Shown: positions 12,501 to 27,500 of the stretch, one piece after another
Layout: every line of letters starts with the position of its first letter
Numbering within the stretch: position 1 is the stretch's first letter
Assembly (NCBI GenBank): GCA_905331475.1
Contig: CAJNYU010000183.1
Location: 248,001 to 312,000, forward strand
Direction of reading: 5' to 3'
Length of the DNA: 64,000 nt
Origin: Rotaria socialis
Taxonomy: Eukaryota > Rotifera > Eurotatoria > Philodinida > Philodinidae
Notes under the pieces: model-generated
What the model was told of the DNA's origin: nothing
Database searches by the model: none
The model's input: the letters and a program-made list of their open reading frames with translations, nothing else
Program-made: the position numbers and the translations under genes

Positions 12501-15500
12501 AAAATTTTAAGAATTTTATTTAAAACAAATAGATTTTTTCTACTGTATTTTTTTTAAGAATAAAAGAATCGACATGGACGTCTATGAATGACTTGCGTGA
12601 GAAAAGAAAAGAAGCTAACTGTAGATTGAGCTAATTTAGAATGATAGATTATGAAATCAAGGTTTTGTATAAACGATATGTCAAATAATTAGTTATAAGT
12701 TAAAAAGAAAACTTGATAGCTCATTAAAATCTACTTGATACATATTTTTGACGAATCCAATCAAAAGATATGAATCCATTGTGAATTTTTTGTTTAGACT
12801 GAGTTTTTTTTAATATTAAAATTAAACTTACTTAATTTCATCACTAACATCTTTGCCTAATAAACGAATACCATTAAGTAGTAAATGTAAAACTTTATCT
12901 CTTGTAGCTTGATTTATTTTCGATACATTTAATAAGAGTATTGTTGCAAATTCTAGACCATCTTCTGTACATGATTTAGATATTAATGCTTTAATAACTA
13001 AATCTAATTGTGAACCTAAAACAACTTGATCATCGGATACGACTAATTTATTATTATTGTTATTATTTGTATTTGTATTTGTATTTGTATTTGTTGCTGA
13101 TGGTTGATCATTAGTTTGTTGTTGAATAGGATTTGTTGGTGGATTTTGTGGTTCAGCTGTCATCGGTGTTGATGTAGCTAATGGCGATGGTGTAATATCT
13201 TTTTTCGTTATAATATGTATTTGAAAACTTTGTGATATAATTGAAAGTAATTTAAATAGTTTATCCATTAATTGATTATTTTTATTTAATATTGGATGAT
13301 CGAGCATGAGTAATAAGGCAGCTAATGGTGATGATTCAAAATCAACTTCATAATTACTAGTATTAGTAGTTATATTTAATGTTAATGCCGTTCGTTGATT
13401 ATTAGTATTGGTTGTAGTTGAAGATGCTGTTGTTGAATTTGTAATAACAATTGACGATATATTTTGTAATGGATTTGTTGATGAACGAGATGAACGATTA
13501 CTAAATGATTGATCTAATTTAAGAATTAATTCCCAAAATGATAAATCACGTATATTTGAAGAAGTCTTCGATGGTGTTGCTACTAATTGCTTATCAGGTG
13601 AATTCATCTTCATCGTATGTTCATTTGATGGTAGAATAGCTGGCTGTTGTTGTTGTTGTTGATCATTATTGGTTAATGGTAATGGAAGAAATTGGTCTGG
13701 AAAATTTTTTGCTAATATAATTAATGATTCAAGTACTTGCCGACAAACGATAGGACACGCTTGCGCATGAACTGATATGTGTACAGAACCGTGACGCTTT
13801 GTATTACCGAGACGCTGAATTTTAAACACGTTTGTGCGTGCACCAAATGCACTTTCAAAATTAATTGTTAACCATGCTGGATTAATATTTTTTATTTGTT
13901 GAATTTCATTTCCAGTAATATTATTTGTTGTTGTTGTTGTTTGTGATTGATTATTTGTGCTTGGATTTTTAAGTACAAGTGTTGGTGCACCGGGTGTCGA
14001 TGTTGGTCCTTCATATTCTGTACGTCCTGTACTTTTATTTATAATTGATAATAATGCTTTAATAATCCATTGTCGTGTTTGTGTATGATGACATAAATTT
14101 TTCAAAACTTTTTGCAAACGAGCAAAATTCAAACGTGTATCATCAATAAATAATAAAACAAGTAAACAGCAAATTGATTCATAATCAAGTAATTGTCTAC
14201 CACGTGAGCCAATGGCTGCTGTATTACTATTTACATCACCAGCTGTATTTGTACCTGTGCGTAATGCAAACCAATTTGTTGGTTGTCGATCTGTACGATT
14301 ATTTCGTGCTTCTTGTAATGCACGTAGATTATACATACGTATGGGTCGTGCACTATGTGTTAACATATTCAGCATATCATGATGATTTCGTGCCATACGT
14401 TCACGTATATATTGTTGTTGTTGAGTTTCCATAGCAGCACGTAATGCACGAGCTTCATTGGCCATGTCTTCTGGTAAAGCACCTATTTGACTTTCATCCA
14501 TATCGGCAAGAACTTGTTGGCGTAGATGTGGTTGTAATGTACGTAGAAATTCTGCTGGACCACTATCAGGTAAATTAACACCACTCATAGCAGCCATTGT
14601 AGCAGCCGTACGACGACGTTCAGCTAATAATTCTTCACGAATTTCAGGTGGCAGTGCAGAAATAAATTCCGGGTTTATTTCACCAAGCATTTCACCAATA
14701 ACAGATTCACTTGTTGCTTGATTTGTTCTTGAAGCGAAATTATCATTATTAGTACCATCGTTTGCTTGTGAATTTAAATTTGCTGTAGGATTTGCAGCAG
14801 CATAAGCAGCGGCACGTTGAGCACGTCGTTGATTCTCTTCACGTTCAAAATTTCGTACTTGATCAGTTAAAATTTCTTGTCGCATTTCTTCAGGTAATGC
14901 AGCTAAAAATGATGGATCAATTTCTAAGGCTTTTGGAACACGAAATTCACGTCCATCAATAGTTAATGTTGTCCATTCAACTTCTGGTTCAACGGGTGGT
15001 GCTGTTGTAACTGGAGTAGTAGTTGCAACAACAGTAGCAGCCACGGCAACGGCGGCAGCAACTGTTTGTTCAGTTGCAGTTGATGGAAAAATTTGTTCAG
15101 TCGTTATTGTTAGTGTTATGTCTAGTTCATTTGTTATTTCTTGTTGTTGTTGTTGATGTTGTTGTTGTTGCTGTTGCTGTAGTTGCTCTTCAGTAATATT
15201 CTCTCTAATTGGTGATGGATGGTTTATTTCCATTGATGTTGTAGGTGATGTTGCTAATTGAGCAGGCGATTGACCACCAGTAGACATATTTTCAGTGGCT
15301 AATGGACTTGTGCCAGCATCAGTTGTGATTGGTGGAACTTAAATAAAAGAAAAAAAAAAAGAAATTTTTCTTTCAGAATTTCTTAGACTGTTTACCTGTT
15401 CCACTAGGTTGTAAACTTATTTGTGCTGATTCATCATTCGCTGGACGTATAGGACTTGTATTTACATTTCGATTATGTCGAGACGGATATAATTGTGAAG

Positions 15501-18500
15501 AACGTTGTAATTCAGGTGAAGTCATAACAATATCACGAATATGTTGTAATGATGAAGGCAATGATATCACTGGTTCTGTGGTTGTACTAGTAGTTATTTC
15601 TGTTGATGTTATATTTTCTGTTGGCTGTTGATCATTTGTAGTTGTCGATGATACAGAGGCAGCTACAGCAGCTGTTGCTGCTTGTGCACGCTCAGCATCT
15701 TGCCGTAGTTTTTCATCAGAACGTTTTTTACGTTCTTCATCATCTTTAGCTTTTTTAGTTAAAGCAAGTTGTAATTCTGATTCGTATTGTTTTTCTAATG
15801 GTTCAGTTATTTTCGATTTTAATGCTAACACTGTATCATGCACATAAGGTCCATCAAGTACAATACTTTCTTCAATCCAACGTGCCAATGGTGTACGTAT
15901 CATATAGATCTTTGTTCCATCAATATTTTCATTTCCTTCATTAGCTTGTGGTGCAATTTCCATTAACATTTGATCATGTAAAAATCGCCATGCTTCAGAA
16001 TCGGCACCATTACCAACAAGTATACGTGCTGTTGCTGTACCTGGCAATGTGCCAGTATTTGTTATTGTTGGACCTGCCAATGGATCAACATCAAGTTGAT
16101 TAGCATGCTGAAGATATTCAGCAAAGCCACCAGCTGCTGCACGACCAAATGTAGTTGTACCATTTGGAATAAATAATGTTCGTGTTGTGCCTATGAAAAG
16201 AAATGATTTAGATTCGATGTAATAAATGAAAAACATACGATTGCGCTGTGCTTGTTGATTGATCTGTTGTTGTACACTCAATCCTGCTTGTCCAGTCAGC
16301 ATTGTTGTTGTTGTTGTTGTTGTTGCTGCTGCTGCTGCTGCTGCTGGTCCATTTGGTTGACCGAATGTCAATGTTGATGTTGGATTTGATTGTGCTGATA
16401 GAACATTTATATTTGGTTGATTGGGTGCTGTAGTTGTTGTTGTTGTCGTACCTAATTGACGAAAACGTGAAAAAGCACCTGAACTTAATTGATTATCAGC
16501 ATGATGAACAAGTAATGGATGCAGAGCAGGTACACTCATTGGTGGCGGTGGAAGAGCTGGATCAACTAAAAAACAAAAAGTAAAAAGTTAATCGTTTTCT
16601 GAATTTTTCTAAAAATTTCTGTCTTATGTTTGATGAAAACTAACCTGTATCATTGATGCCGTGAAGTGGTGGAAAACCAGTGGCACGAATTCGAACACCT
16701 TGAAAATTAGATATTAAAATCGGATCAATATCAGTTGGTGACATAAGATTATTACGAATTTCCGAAAGAACTTCTTCATCGAATTCCATTTCATGAACAT
16801 AGTCAGCGATATCACCATCATCATCTTCAAATTCAGTACTTTCATCTTCATCATCCTCGTCTTCGTCTTCTTCGTCGTCATCTTGCCAAGCATTCGCTGC
16901 ATCCATATCACTGAAAGACAGAATTCATAATTGATCGATATATGTGTAAAACAAAAACCTCAATTTATTCTTACCGTTCAACCATATCTTCAATATCTTC
17001 AGCAGCAGCATCATCATCTTCAGCAAAATCATCTTCATCTTCGTCTTGTTCTTCATCTTCATCGTCTTCATCTTCATCATCTTCTTCTTCGTCATCTTCT
17101 TGAATATTATTATTATTGTTTGTTGTATCATCATTCATATTACCACCTGTTTCATTAGTTTGACCATCTCGTTCATTAGTATTTGTTAAGTTTCCATCAG
17201 CCGATTGACTTGATGCTGTTTCAATGTGAATATCAATTGTAGGTCCTTCAGTTTCATCTAATTCATCTCCAGTATGAGTTTCATCACTATCACTATTATC
17301 ACTGTCATCGTCAAGATCATCATCATCATCATGTTCATCATCATGTTGTTCACCGGATGATGTTGGTCCTAGTTACACGAAGAAGAAGAAGAAACAGACA
17401 CTTTCATAAAATAGCAATAAAAAGAAAAACGATTTAATTACCTGTTAAACGAACATCAACTTCTTCTTCACTAGTTATATCTTCATCATCATCACTATAA
17501 CTATAAAAGAAAAATGTATTCATTTTAGAAATAGTTTGTTATGAAATATTTCTTCATTTTGTAATCCTTTAATGGCAGCTGATTAGAGACAAAAACAATT
17601 ATTTGTAATCTTTTCAAATGTGTCCTCCGATTTTCTTTCCAGTAGGCTCTAGATTAAATAGTTTTCGTAAGATTATTATTATTATTATTATTATTATTTC
17701 AAATTAATGCTTGTTTAGAACTAATATGCTAGAATTTATAAGGAGTGATTATTTCATATCAAGATTTTTATACAAATAAACTATTTAGCAAGTCCTACCG
17801 ATGTTGTGGTTCACGATCATTTCCATTAGCACTATCCATATCCATTTCTTCATCAGGACTATCGGTTTCTTCTGCATCATCATCTTCATCATCATTATCA
17901 GCGCTTGTTGTCGAACTTTCACTTGAAGCTAATATATATGATAAAAACAAAACAAAATAGAAATTTTCTTGTTATTTCTCTACAGTGAACCTACCATGTT
18001 CATTTGTATCATCGAGAGCACGTGCAACATCAAATTCGACATTAATTGCTCCGACGCCACCATTTCCATCTTCATCCTCATCTTCAATGCTAACTTCTTC
18101 GTCATCATCCTCATCGTCGTCATCCTCATCTTCGTCGGTTGAAAGTCTAGCTGTACCATGAATATTTCTTTCAAAAATATCAACATCTTGTGGTAAACCA
18201 GCAACAGGTTCCATATCAGTTGCATTTAATAATTCTTCTTGACTTATACTTAATGCAACTTGATTAGCTGAATTGAGTGCTGGATTATTAGTATTATTTG
18301 TAGTTGTATTATCGATTAATGAGCGATTTTCATCTTGTGTTGACGTATGTGGTACATCTATGGACGATGCTTGTTGTTGTTGTTGTTGTTGTTGAGGTTC
18401 AGTTGGTCGAGATGAATCTGATATTGTTGTTGGTGGTAGTGATGTTGCTGTTGTTGCTATACCCGCTGTGATAATTGGTTGTTCTTCGTTTCGTATTGTT

Positions 18501-21500
18501 GATTGTTCTTGAATTGATGTTGTTGAATCTGTAGTGGTTGTTTCTGCTGTTGGTGGAACAGTTGAAGCATTTGTTTGATTTGTTGTTGTATGTCTTGTTG
18601 CATGTGGACGAGCACCACTTTGTACATGTAATGATGTCGCATAATTAATTGCACGTGATAATGTTTCCATTGGTTTAAGCACAGCATTAACTGTATCAGC
18701 TAATTTTGGACTAGATAATTCAATACTATGTATCATTTTTGCTAAATCATTAATTAAACCACGTTTGTACATAATTTTAATCATGTTATTTATAATGGAT
18801 TGAGACATTCGATGTTGTCCTTGTTGAGGTGCAGATGTATTTGGTGCTGGACATGATTCAATCATTGTATTGATAATATTAGCTAATGCTTGTAATCGCA
18901 TATGTTTTTCATCGCATTCAGGTAAAATTAGAATTTTATTTAATGACATTTTAACTTCATTAACTAAATTCATTTGAGATTCTAAACAATGATTACATGC
19001 AGCCATAGCAACAAGAAATAAACGGCATAATGCTGGTATGTCTTTGTCGTAATCAACTTGTTGATTATGATTACCCGGCAATAAATAATCAAGTATATAT
19101 GATAGTGCTGAACACGATTGATTATCTTGTAGTGAAAATGATTTTGTTGATACAAGTTTAGCAACATTAGCATATGAACGTATTAATTCAGCCAATATGC
19201 GTAATACAGTTGATTTTGATAATAAACGTTTTGGATTCGAATCATCATTTGTTAATAGAAAATCAAGTAAATCAACTAATAAACGTTCAGCTAATTCTCC
19301 AACTGATTCGTTTGTTGTTGTTGCTGCTGTAATCATTGTTGTTCGATTTGAACGTATTTGAGAATTTTGTTCTACTGTCATTGTTGCTGTGGTGGTGGTA
19401 GTTGTTGAGGTTGATGCTGGTGTAGGTGTTAATGTTGCTGTCGCTGTTTGACTAGTTGCAGGTCGTGCTTGTAAAATTAATGGACCTGTTGGTGTATTTG
19501 CTTGTGTATGATGATCATCATCAGCTAAAAATGGATTTGTAAATCGACTTAATGAACCTGCTAAACGACCGGCTGATGGTGGTGATAATTGTAAAACATT
19601 TGATGCAACTTCTAAAAATATATCTGGTGCACGTGTCATAGCTGGACCCAATATACGTAATATAACATTAAGTTCATGTGATCCTGGACATGCTGGTTGA
19701 ACACCAATTGATACACCATGATTACCTGTCAATGCTTGACGTATAGCTTTTTCCATAGCTAAACGTAAATTACTATCATCTTCCATAATATGACGAAATA
19801 TTAATGTGATTAATGATGCACAACCTTGAAATGCTGATGTTTGTGTTAAACTTAATATAGCTTGTATACCACCGGATTGAGCAAATTGTCTTGCATATTT
19901 ATAATCACGTGTTAAACGTAATATAAGACGTAATAATGCATGTATAGCATCAGGATCAACAGGCATTCGTATTAAATATACACAATCAGTTGTTAATAAT
20001 AAAGCATGTTCGTCAGCTAATGATTCAATGACTGACATTGTTGTAGTATCACTATGTTGTTCGGTATCCATGGATTCAACTTTTTTTGTATCACTTAAAC
20101 TTATTGATACACCTTGTCCATGTGGTTGTTGATCATCATCATCATCATCGTCATCATCATCGTCACTTGTATGTGATGCTGAAAATGTTCTTGATGATGT
20201 TGGCGGTATTGGTACTGATCCATCTGTATTTGTTGTTTTTGTTGATGGTTTAGAAAATGTAAGCATAATAGGTCGTTTATTATGTGTATCTTCATTGGTT
20301 TGTAACATAGTATTAAATTGTATAATATAATTTCTTCGTTGTATAACAATTTTACATGATGGTTCACCATTAGCATAGGCATCGTCGATTTGTTTATTTT
20401 GTGTCGCTGGATAATTATTCCATCGGACAGCACGTTCATCGAACCATTGCCATACACGATTATAATCACGATAGTTTTGATTTATAATTGCACGACGTTT
20501 TGATGCTAATGACACTTTTTCATATAAATCAATAAATATAAATGCTGGTGCTAACCATGTTGGAGTTTTCTTTTCATTACATTTTTTTAAATAATCCGTT
20601 GTACGATGTATAAGTATACAAAAATAATTAATCAATGAAAATTTTTCAGCTATTCGTGCACACGGAAAAGGCATTTCTTCGAATAATAATGACATTAATA
20701 ATGTACGACTAAATAAAACAGAATTATGATGGTCATTTAAAAATAGTAATATTAATTGTTCATCTTGTTGATTTAAAAGATTTTTATCTAACAATTCAAT
20801 TAAGTTTAAATAACTTGTTTTAATATCATTTGCAATGATTTCAAGAAAGTGATCACGCCATTGAATGCCATTACGATGCATTGTTGTTACAACAAGCTCA
20901 CACATTTTATAAACAGTATCAGGTAATATATCAAGAATTTTCAACATAATCGAATCAGTAAAACGATCGACAGATTCTTTTGATAATGATTCAATAACAG
21001 ATAAAGATTTTTCTTGATTTAGATTTTCAATCGATGTTGGATTAGTTATTAATTCACGATTTACTATTGGATTTGCAGTTGATGATGATGCGGAGGATGC
21101 TGTGTTGATTTCATTTATTGAATTATTATTTTCTCTTGATAATGCAGCTAATGCAGCTATTGGATTTGATAGAGCTGTTTCATCAACTTCTTGTCCTAAT
21201 GATAAGAGTAAAGCACGAGCCATATCAGCATCCATATCAGGAAGATTTGATTGAATTTGTGGAGCTATAACAGATTGTGGATGATTAACACAATAATCAA
21301 CAGCTAATTCGAGATTATTATTCGTCTGTAATAAACCTTCCATAGCATGCTCACGAGAAAAGCCCATCATTGTAATAGATTGAATAAGATCTTCATTCAC
21401 TGGTGTAGCATTCGTCGATGTCAATGCAGATGAACCAGGTAAATCAGTATCCGTATTTGATTGTTGTTGATTTGATAATTCACTTGTGGGAACAGTGTAT

Positions 21501-24500
21501 GTTGGTAAATTCTGTTGCTGCTGTTGCTGTTGTTGCTGCTGTTGTTGCTGCTGTTGTTGCTGTTGCTGTTGCTGCTGTTGCTGCTGCTGTTGTTGTTGTT
21601 GTTGTTGTTGTTGCTGCAGTTGTTCCTCATCTTGAAGTTTTTTTTTGATTTGCGATTCACCACGTAAGATATGACAAAATATTGATAATATACTATCGAT
21701 AATTTTTGTTGCATGATCTTTTAATAAATATGGTTTATCCCAAAGTACAGAACATGAATTTGTTAATATATTAAATGCACATTTATGTGTTAATGCTAAA
21801 TAATGTAATGGATTAAATGGAACAAAATAAGTACGTTCTGTTTGTGCTTTTTTTGGTATTGAATGTGGAGATTCAAGAATTGATTTAACATTAACTAAGC
21901 GTAATATAAGCATTAATGCTGAATTGAGAAATTCTGTAGGTGATGCATCATATGTATTATTAACTTGTGAAGTTTGTTGATCATCAGTTATTAATGATTG
22001 ACGATTAATTAAATCAAGTGTCCATTCAAGTGACGAAAAAAGTGCATCTTGTGCTTTAGATAATTCAAATTGTTGTAACATTAACATGTAAGGACGGCGA
22101 CGTTCATCGAATAGCATCGGAGTAGCAAAACTAAATAAAAAATGTCAAAAATAAAATTATTTTAATGCTTTAAAATGAAAATTAAAGAACACATCGACGG
22201 TGTATTGTGAAATATAAAAATAAACATTTGGCAGTTTCAACGGCTTCACCAAGATGAACATGACATTTCGGGAAAGATCAATATGTGCTCTATTGCGTAT
22301 AATAATAACAACGATAAACTTTGATAGTGCTAACCTATTATTTTAAGTAAGACTATTTTAAGTAAGACTATTTTAAGTTCTATACTGAATAGATTATAGA
22401 CTATAGAAATTTATTCAATGAATAAATTGAATTGTTAGATAGAAACAGAAAGTTAGATAAAAAACAAGAAATCAAATTCATGCGATTATATTTGATAATG
22501 TTGATCATTTCAGATATGACAATGGTAAATATTATGTATGGATTCTAGTGTATAGTTGTTATGTCATGTTAACTTTGGGGGGAAAAAGTGAATATCGATC
22601 AAATTGACAGATGTTATAATAATTCTATAGCTTACCCTATTGTACACACAAAAAATGTTAAACGAAATTTTTCAATTTGACTTTCTGTTAAATTAATATT
22701 TGCTGGCAAATGAAATAGAAATCCATCTCGTAACACTTCTGTTAATGTTGATGCAACAAGTTTTGCTGCCGCTGTCGGTACATAAGGCGTCGGTGGTTGA
22801 TTAAATCGTCTAGCATGTCTCAATTGTGATGTTGAACATTGTTTAACAAGTAAATTATAAAGTTCACTTAATGCTCGACCAAGTTTTGAAGAAACGCATA
22901 ATAATGGTTTTATTGTTTTAATACGTTGTTGAATATTTAACGATACTTTTAATTTCAATTTTGTAAAATCACTTGTATCCATCGACATGATTTCATCAAT
23001 GTCAAATGTACGCGTCATTTCATTTGTTGTTAAATCATTTAATTGTGTTGAAACATTTTGTAATGGTGATATTGTATTTGTTAAATCATTGATCATTGGA
23101 AATAGTTGTAGCAAATCATTTTTATTAAACTGTTGATCCATCATATTCGTGTCCGATGAACATAATGATAATAATATTGAACTTTCCCATATTAATGTTA
23201 AACATAATTTATTTAGATTTTTCAATACACGTATACCAGTTTCCGCGCCCCAAAAACTAATCAGTATACTACGTACTTCATTTTGAGTTATTTTACATAA
23301 TGATATGAGCAATGATATATGGGAATGAACAATAGATAATTGGTGAAGAATAGGTGTCAATGAAGATTGATTAATAGCATCCATTGGATCAACCGGTATG
23401 TTTGATAATGCTGATGGTGATGATGCAGCACGTGCTAATTCTTCTATTAATAATGAACCATCATAGGTACGATTTGAATAGAAATCTGCGAGAGAATTTA
23501 ATATTGCATCAAGATTTGTTATAATCATTTCAATTAATTTATTATCTTTAACAAGAAGAGTCTAAAATAAAGGAGAAAATAATAGAGAAAAAAAAATCAT
23601 AGCCTATTTTTCTAATCGATAAACTTACAAGAGTTGATTTACAAAGTGCAGCAACGCATTGGCAAGCTTGACTTGATGGAAAATCTATTGGCAAATTTTT
23701 CATTTGTAAAATATCAAGCAACGGTTTTAAACCACCTAATTTTACAAATTCTTTTCCATGATCATCCGTCGTATTATTACTAATAACACCTTCAACAAAA
23801 CGCATTATATTTGTTATATAATCAAGTAATGGTACAGCTATTGGAATTGTTTCATCTTCAGATTTTTTTTCACTCAATAATGTCTGATTAAGTATTATTG
23901 GAATATTTGTTATTGGCTCAATTATTGTTGCAGTTGTTGCTATCGATGATGATGTTGGTGTTCCCGTTAATGGTGGTACTGCTCGATTGGCTAATGGTGC
24001 TTCATCGTTCGTTGCTTCATCATCATCGTATTCATCATCAGATGAATTTCTATCATTTCCTGCTGTGTTCGTATTTGTTGTATTTGTTGTACGTACAGTT
24101 CGATGTTGAGCACGTATTGTATCGGTTAATTTCGTTGTTGTAGTTGATGATGATGATGAGTGTGGTTTTTGACAACAATATTTTGGATTATTTCCTAATT
24201 CGACAAGTTGTTCAAGTAATGTAATTATTGATTTCATAGCTTCGGTACGTAAACTAACTTGATGTCTCATTAATTCATCAACAGCATTACCAAGACTTGA
24301 CGCTGTACCATAGATTGTATCTGTACCACGTCGTCGTCTCATAGCTGGTAAATATTCCGGTGATAATAATACGCAAAATAATTTATCGAATGGTTTATAT
24401 TCCATAAAATTTTCTAAGCCACGTGTATTTAAACACAATGCACTAAATATATTTGGCAATGATGCTAAAACATCACGAGCAGCGGGTACATCTTTTTTCA

Positions 24501-27500
24501 AAAGTGCATGCATTAATACATCAGTTAAACCATTATCTTGTAAAGATGATAATTGTGATGGTTCTTGAAATATAAACGATGTGACAACATCAGTTGCTAA
24601 ATGAAACAATGATGGACCATAATATTCAGCATTACTGATAATATGTTTTAAAGAATTTGGTAATGAAGCATCCATGATATGACGTGTTGTATCAGCCATT
24701 GTTGGTTCAGTGAAAGCTCGTTTTAAATAATTTAATATTGATTTAAGTAATGCAGCACGTTGATGATAACAAGATAAACCAGGTATTGGACTGCTTGGCA
24801 TTAATTCATGTTGTTCATCTAGAAGTTCACTTGTATCCATATCTTTTGATAGATGCATCGTGGTTGCTGGCAGTATTGGATGTTCACCAGATATATCTGA
24901 TTGTGCACTCGGTGATAAAGGAGGATGTGAATCAAGATTTATTGTTGGTGTTCCTTGTGAACGTTTTGGTATGCGAATAATAAATGGTTGTTCTTTTCGA
25001 CATTGTGTTATTTCGTGCTAAAATTTAGTTATAGAAATTAAGAAAAAAATTTGTTCACATAATTTTTGAACAATAAAAACGTGAAACACGATTTAGACAT
25101 TCGTCAAAGATAAATTGATTAGATTTAATTTTTCTTTTACTACATTCTGCATCAATAGGATACAAAAGTTATTCAAATATTTGAATAAAAACTTATTTAT
25201 ATGCCGTCTATCAACAAAATAACATTCGGTCTCTAGTCGGCATGTGATAAGAAAAATCCGAGCTAGTGTTTTTTTATCGTTACATGCCAAAATTTATGTC
25301 TTATTTTTAGGATCGTGTTTTACCAAAAATAGGATATGTTCAATAAGTTGGTAATGCTATTTATACATTGATAATACAAATTGCGACCGTTCTTATTGAA
25401 TGTTTTTTATTGCTCACACATTGACACTTCTAATCACGTATATCATAGAAATGCTTCGATAGGAGCTTGTACATGGGACCTCTTGTTTTCCTATGACTAA
25501 AACAAATGAATTAAATAAACATACTTCCAATCGATTGATGAACGCTTGTAAACCATTGTTTGTCTGAAATGATGTTATATCTAGAGAAGTTATTAAATCA
25601 ATAACACGAACGGCACGTGTAACAAACTAAAATAGAAGATCAAATACAAAAATCAAGATTCTATGTTTAATCATTTTGTTTCATACCATAATAAAATCTT
25701 GAGATTCATCATAATAATTAACAACTTTGATTAATGATTGCATTATACCACAGTTAACTAATGCATCACCGCCTGTTTCATAGGATGCCAAATGATAAAG
25801 AAAAGAAAATAAAGCTGTTGATAACGATTGAGGGAATCGTTCATTACTATCATCTAATAGAATAGAAATAGAAACAAATAATCTTATAATTCAATGAATT
25901 TACCAGTTAATTTATCAATACATTGTCGTACAAGTGCTGGTAAAAATCCATGATATGAATTAGCTTGTGTTGTTTCAATTATTTCTTGTAAACGTGGTGG
26001 ATGTCTGACAGAAAAAAAAACGAAAATAATAGTAAAAAGAAGACTGTCGTTTCAGAATAAAGTATACTTTGTCGTTCGTTCAAGATGAATAATTGATGTT
26101 AAAGTTTTTAATGCTGAAGCTTTTATATCCTAACAAAAGAAAGAATACATTTGAAAATCTGTATATTCATTTATTAATTAGAAAACATACTGTTAATGTT
26201 GGATCACGAACATTTAATACTTCAACTAGTTCCTCAATCAAACCATCATATAAAACATTATTTGCCTCTTGCATTCCTGAGGAATAAACTAAAAAGAGAC
26301 AAAAAAAAGTTATTCTTATTTTCAACGTCTAGATATTTGGTTTTGTTACTCAGAATGGATAATGCTTGTAATCGTGCTTGAATACATAATAAGCGTTGCT
26401 CAAATGATGGAAACGCATAAGCTAGACGAAGATGTGTAAATAATTTTATCTGTTTATCTTCAGGTAATGGATGTTCAGCAAGAACTATTTCCATCACAGC
26501 AGCAGCATTGACTCCAGCTTGATGAACATTTGGAATATCAATTTGTTTTGTGATTTGCTAAAGAAAAACAAAATCAAGATTTGTTTGTAGAGATACAGCA
26601 AAGACGAAATAAAAAGTATGTTTTATTTTATTTACCAATGTTGGACCACTATTTGATGTGGATTCTGATGGTACGATATAACAAAAATGTAGATTTGTTG
26701 CATGTTCAGGAAAGTCCTGTACGAAGAATGAAAGTCAAACTTATAAGATTAAAATAGGAATACTTACTGATGGATTTAAAACACTACAACAACGCGCTAA
26801 ATCAAATCCATTCTCTCGTCCACCCCAAGTCTAAAATAGATAAATAAATAAATAGCAGTAAAATAATGCGTAATAAGTGAAATTATTTTTAAATTAATAA
26901 TATTTTCGAGTAAATACATATATGTCAAATGACTCTAGATGTCCTGGCGCTAAACGTCTTGATTTAATCTTAAAGGCAAATCATGAACTCAAATTTTAAT
27001 TCTAAATAGCGCAAATCATTTGCCTAAAAGTTTGCAGATTTTATCGAGATAAATATTTATGATTTAGCATGTGATAGAAAATTTCTTTTAACAGGAAGGC
27101 TTTAACTGTAGAATATGTCGTAATTAATTTTTTTGTAATTCAAATGGAAAGATATTCGTTAATTAATCATTTACTACAATAGTCTATAGATGTATACTAC
27201 AAGAATTCATTCAGAAAACCGAAACAAACATGTATGTCCTATTTTCTCTGGCATTGTCTACATTTTCTTGAGAAAAAGGAAAAAATTAGCTTACCTCAGC
27301 TAAGAAAATAAGTCGACCAATCAATGCTTGCTTCTTATCAATTTGAAGTCTTGTTATAAAATTTGAACGTTTACTGAATACATACAGAAGCGATAGCACA
27401 CCAAGTACAATATGGACATCGGATGATTGTAACAACATAATTAAATATTCAATTGAATTATATAAATGACGAGAGTATGAATGTTCAATTAATAACGCAG

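Noticed and set aside
16925-17158. Open frames of Met/Lys- or His/Leu-rich peptides on both strands
   Set aside because: Off-frame readings of the GAT/GAA repeats that encode the HUWE1 acidic region.
21418-21714. Poly-Val/Ala and poly-Asn/Ser frames, or a possible CRISPR/tandem array
   Set aside because: Other frames of the CAG/CAA polyglutamine codons of HUWE1; no spacer structure.
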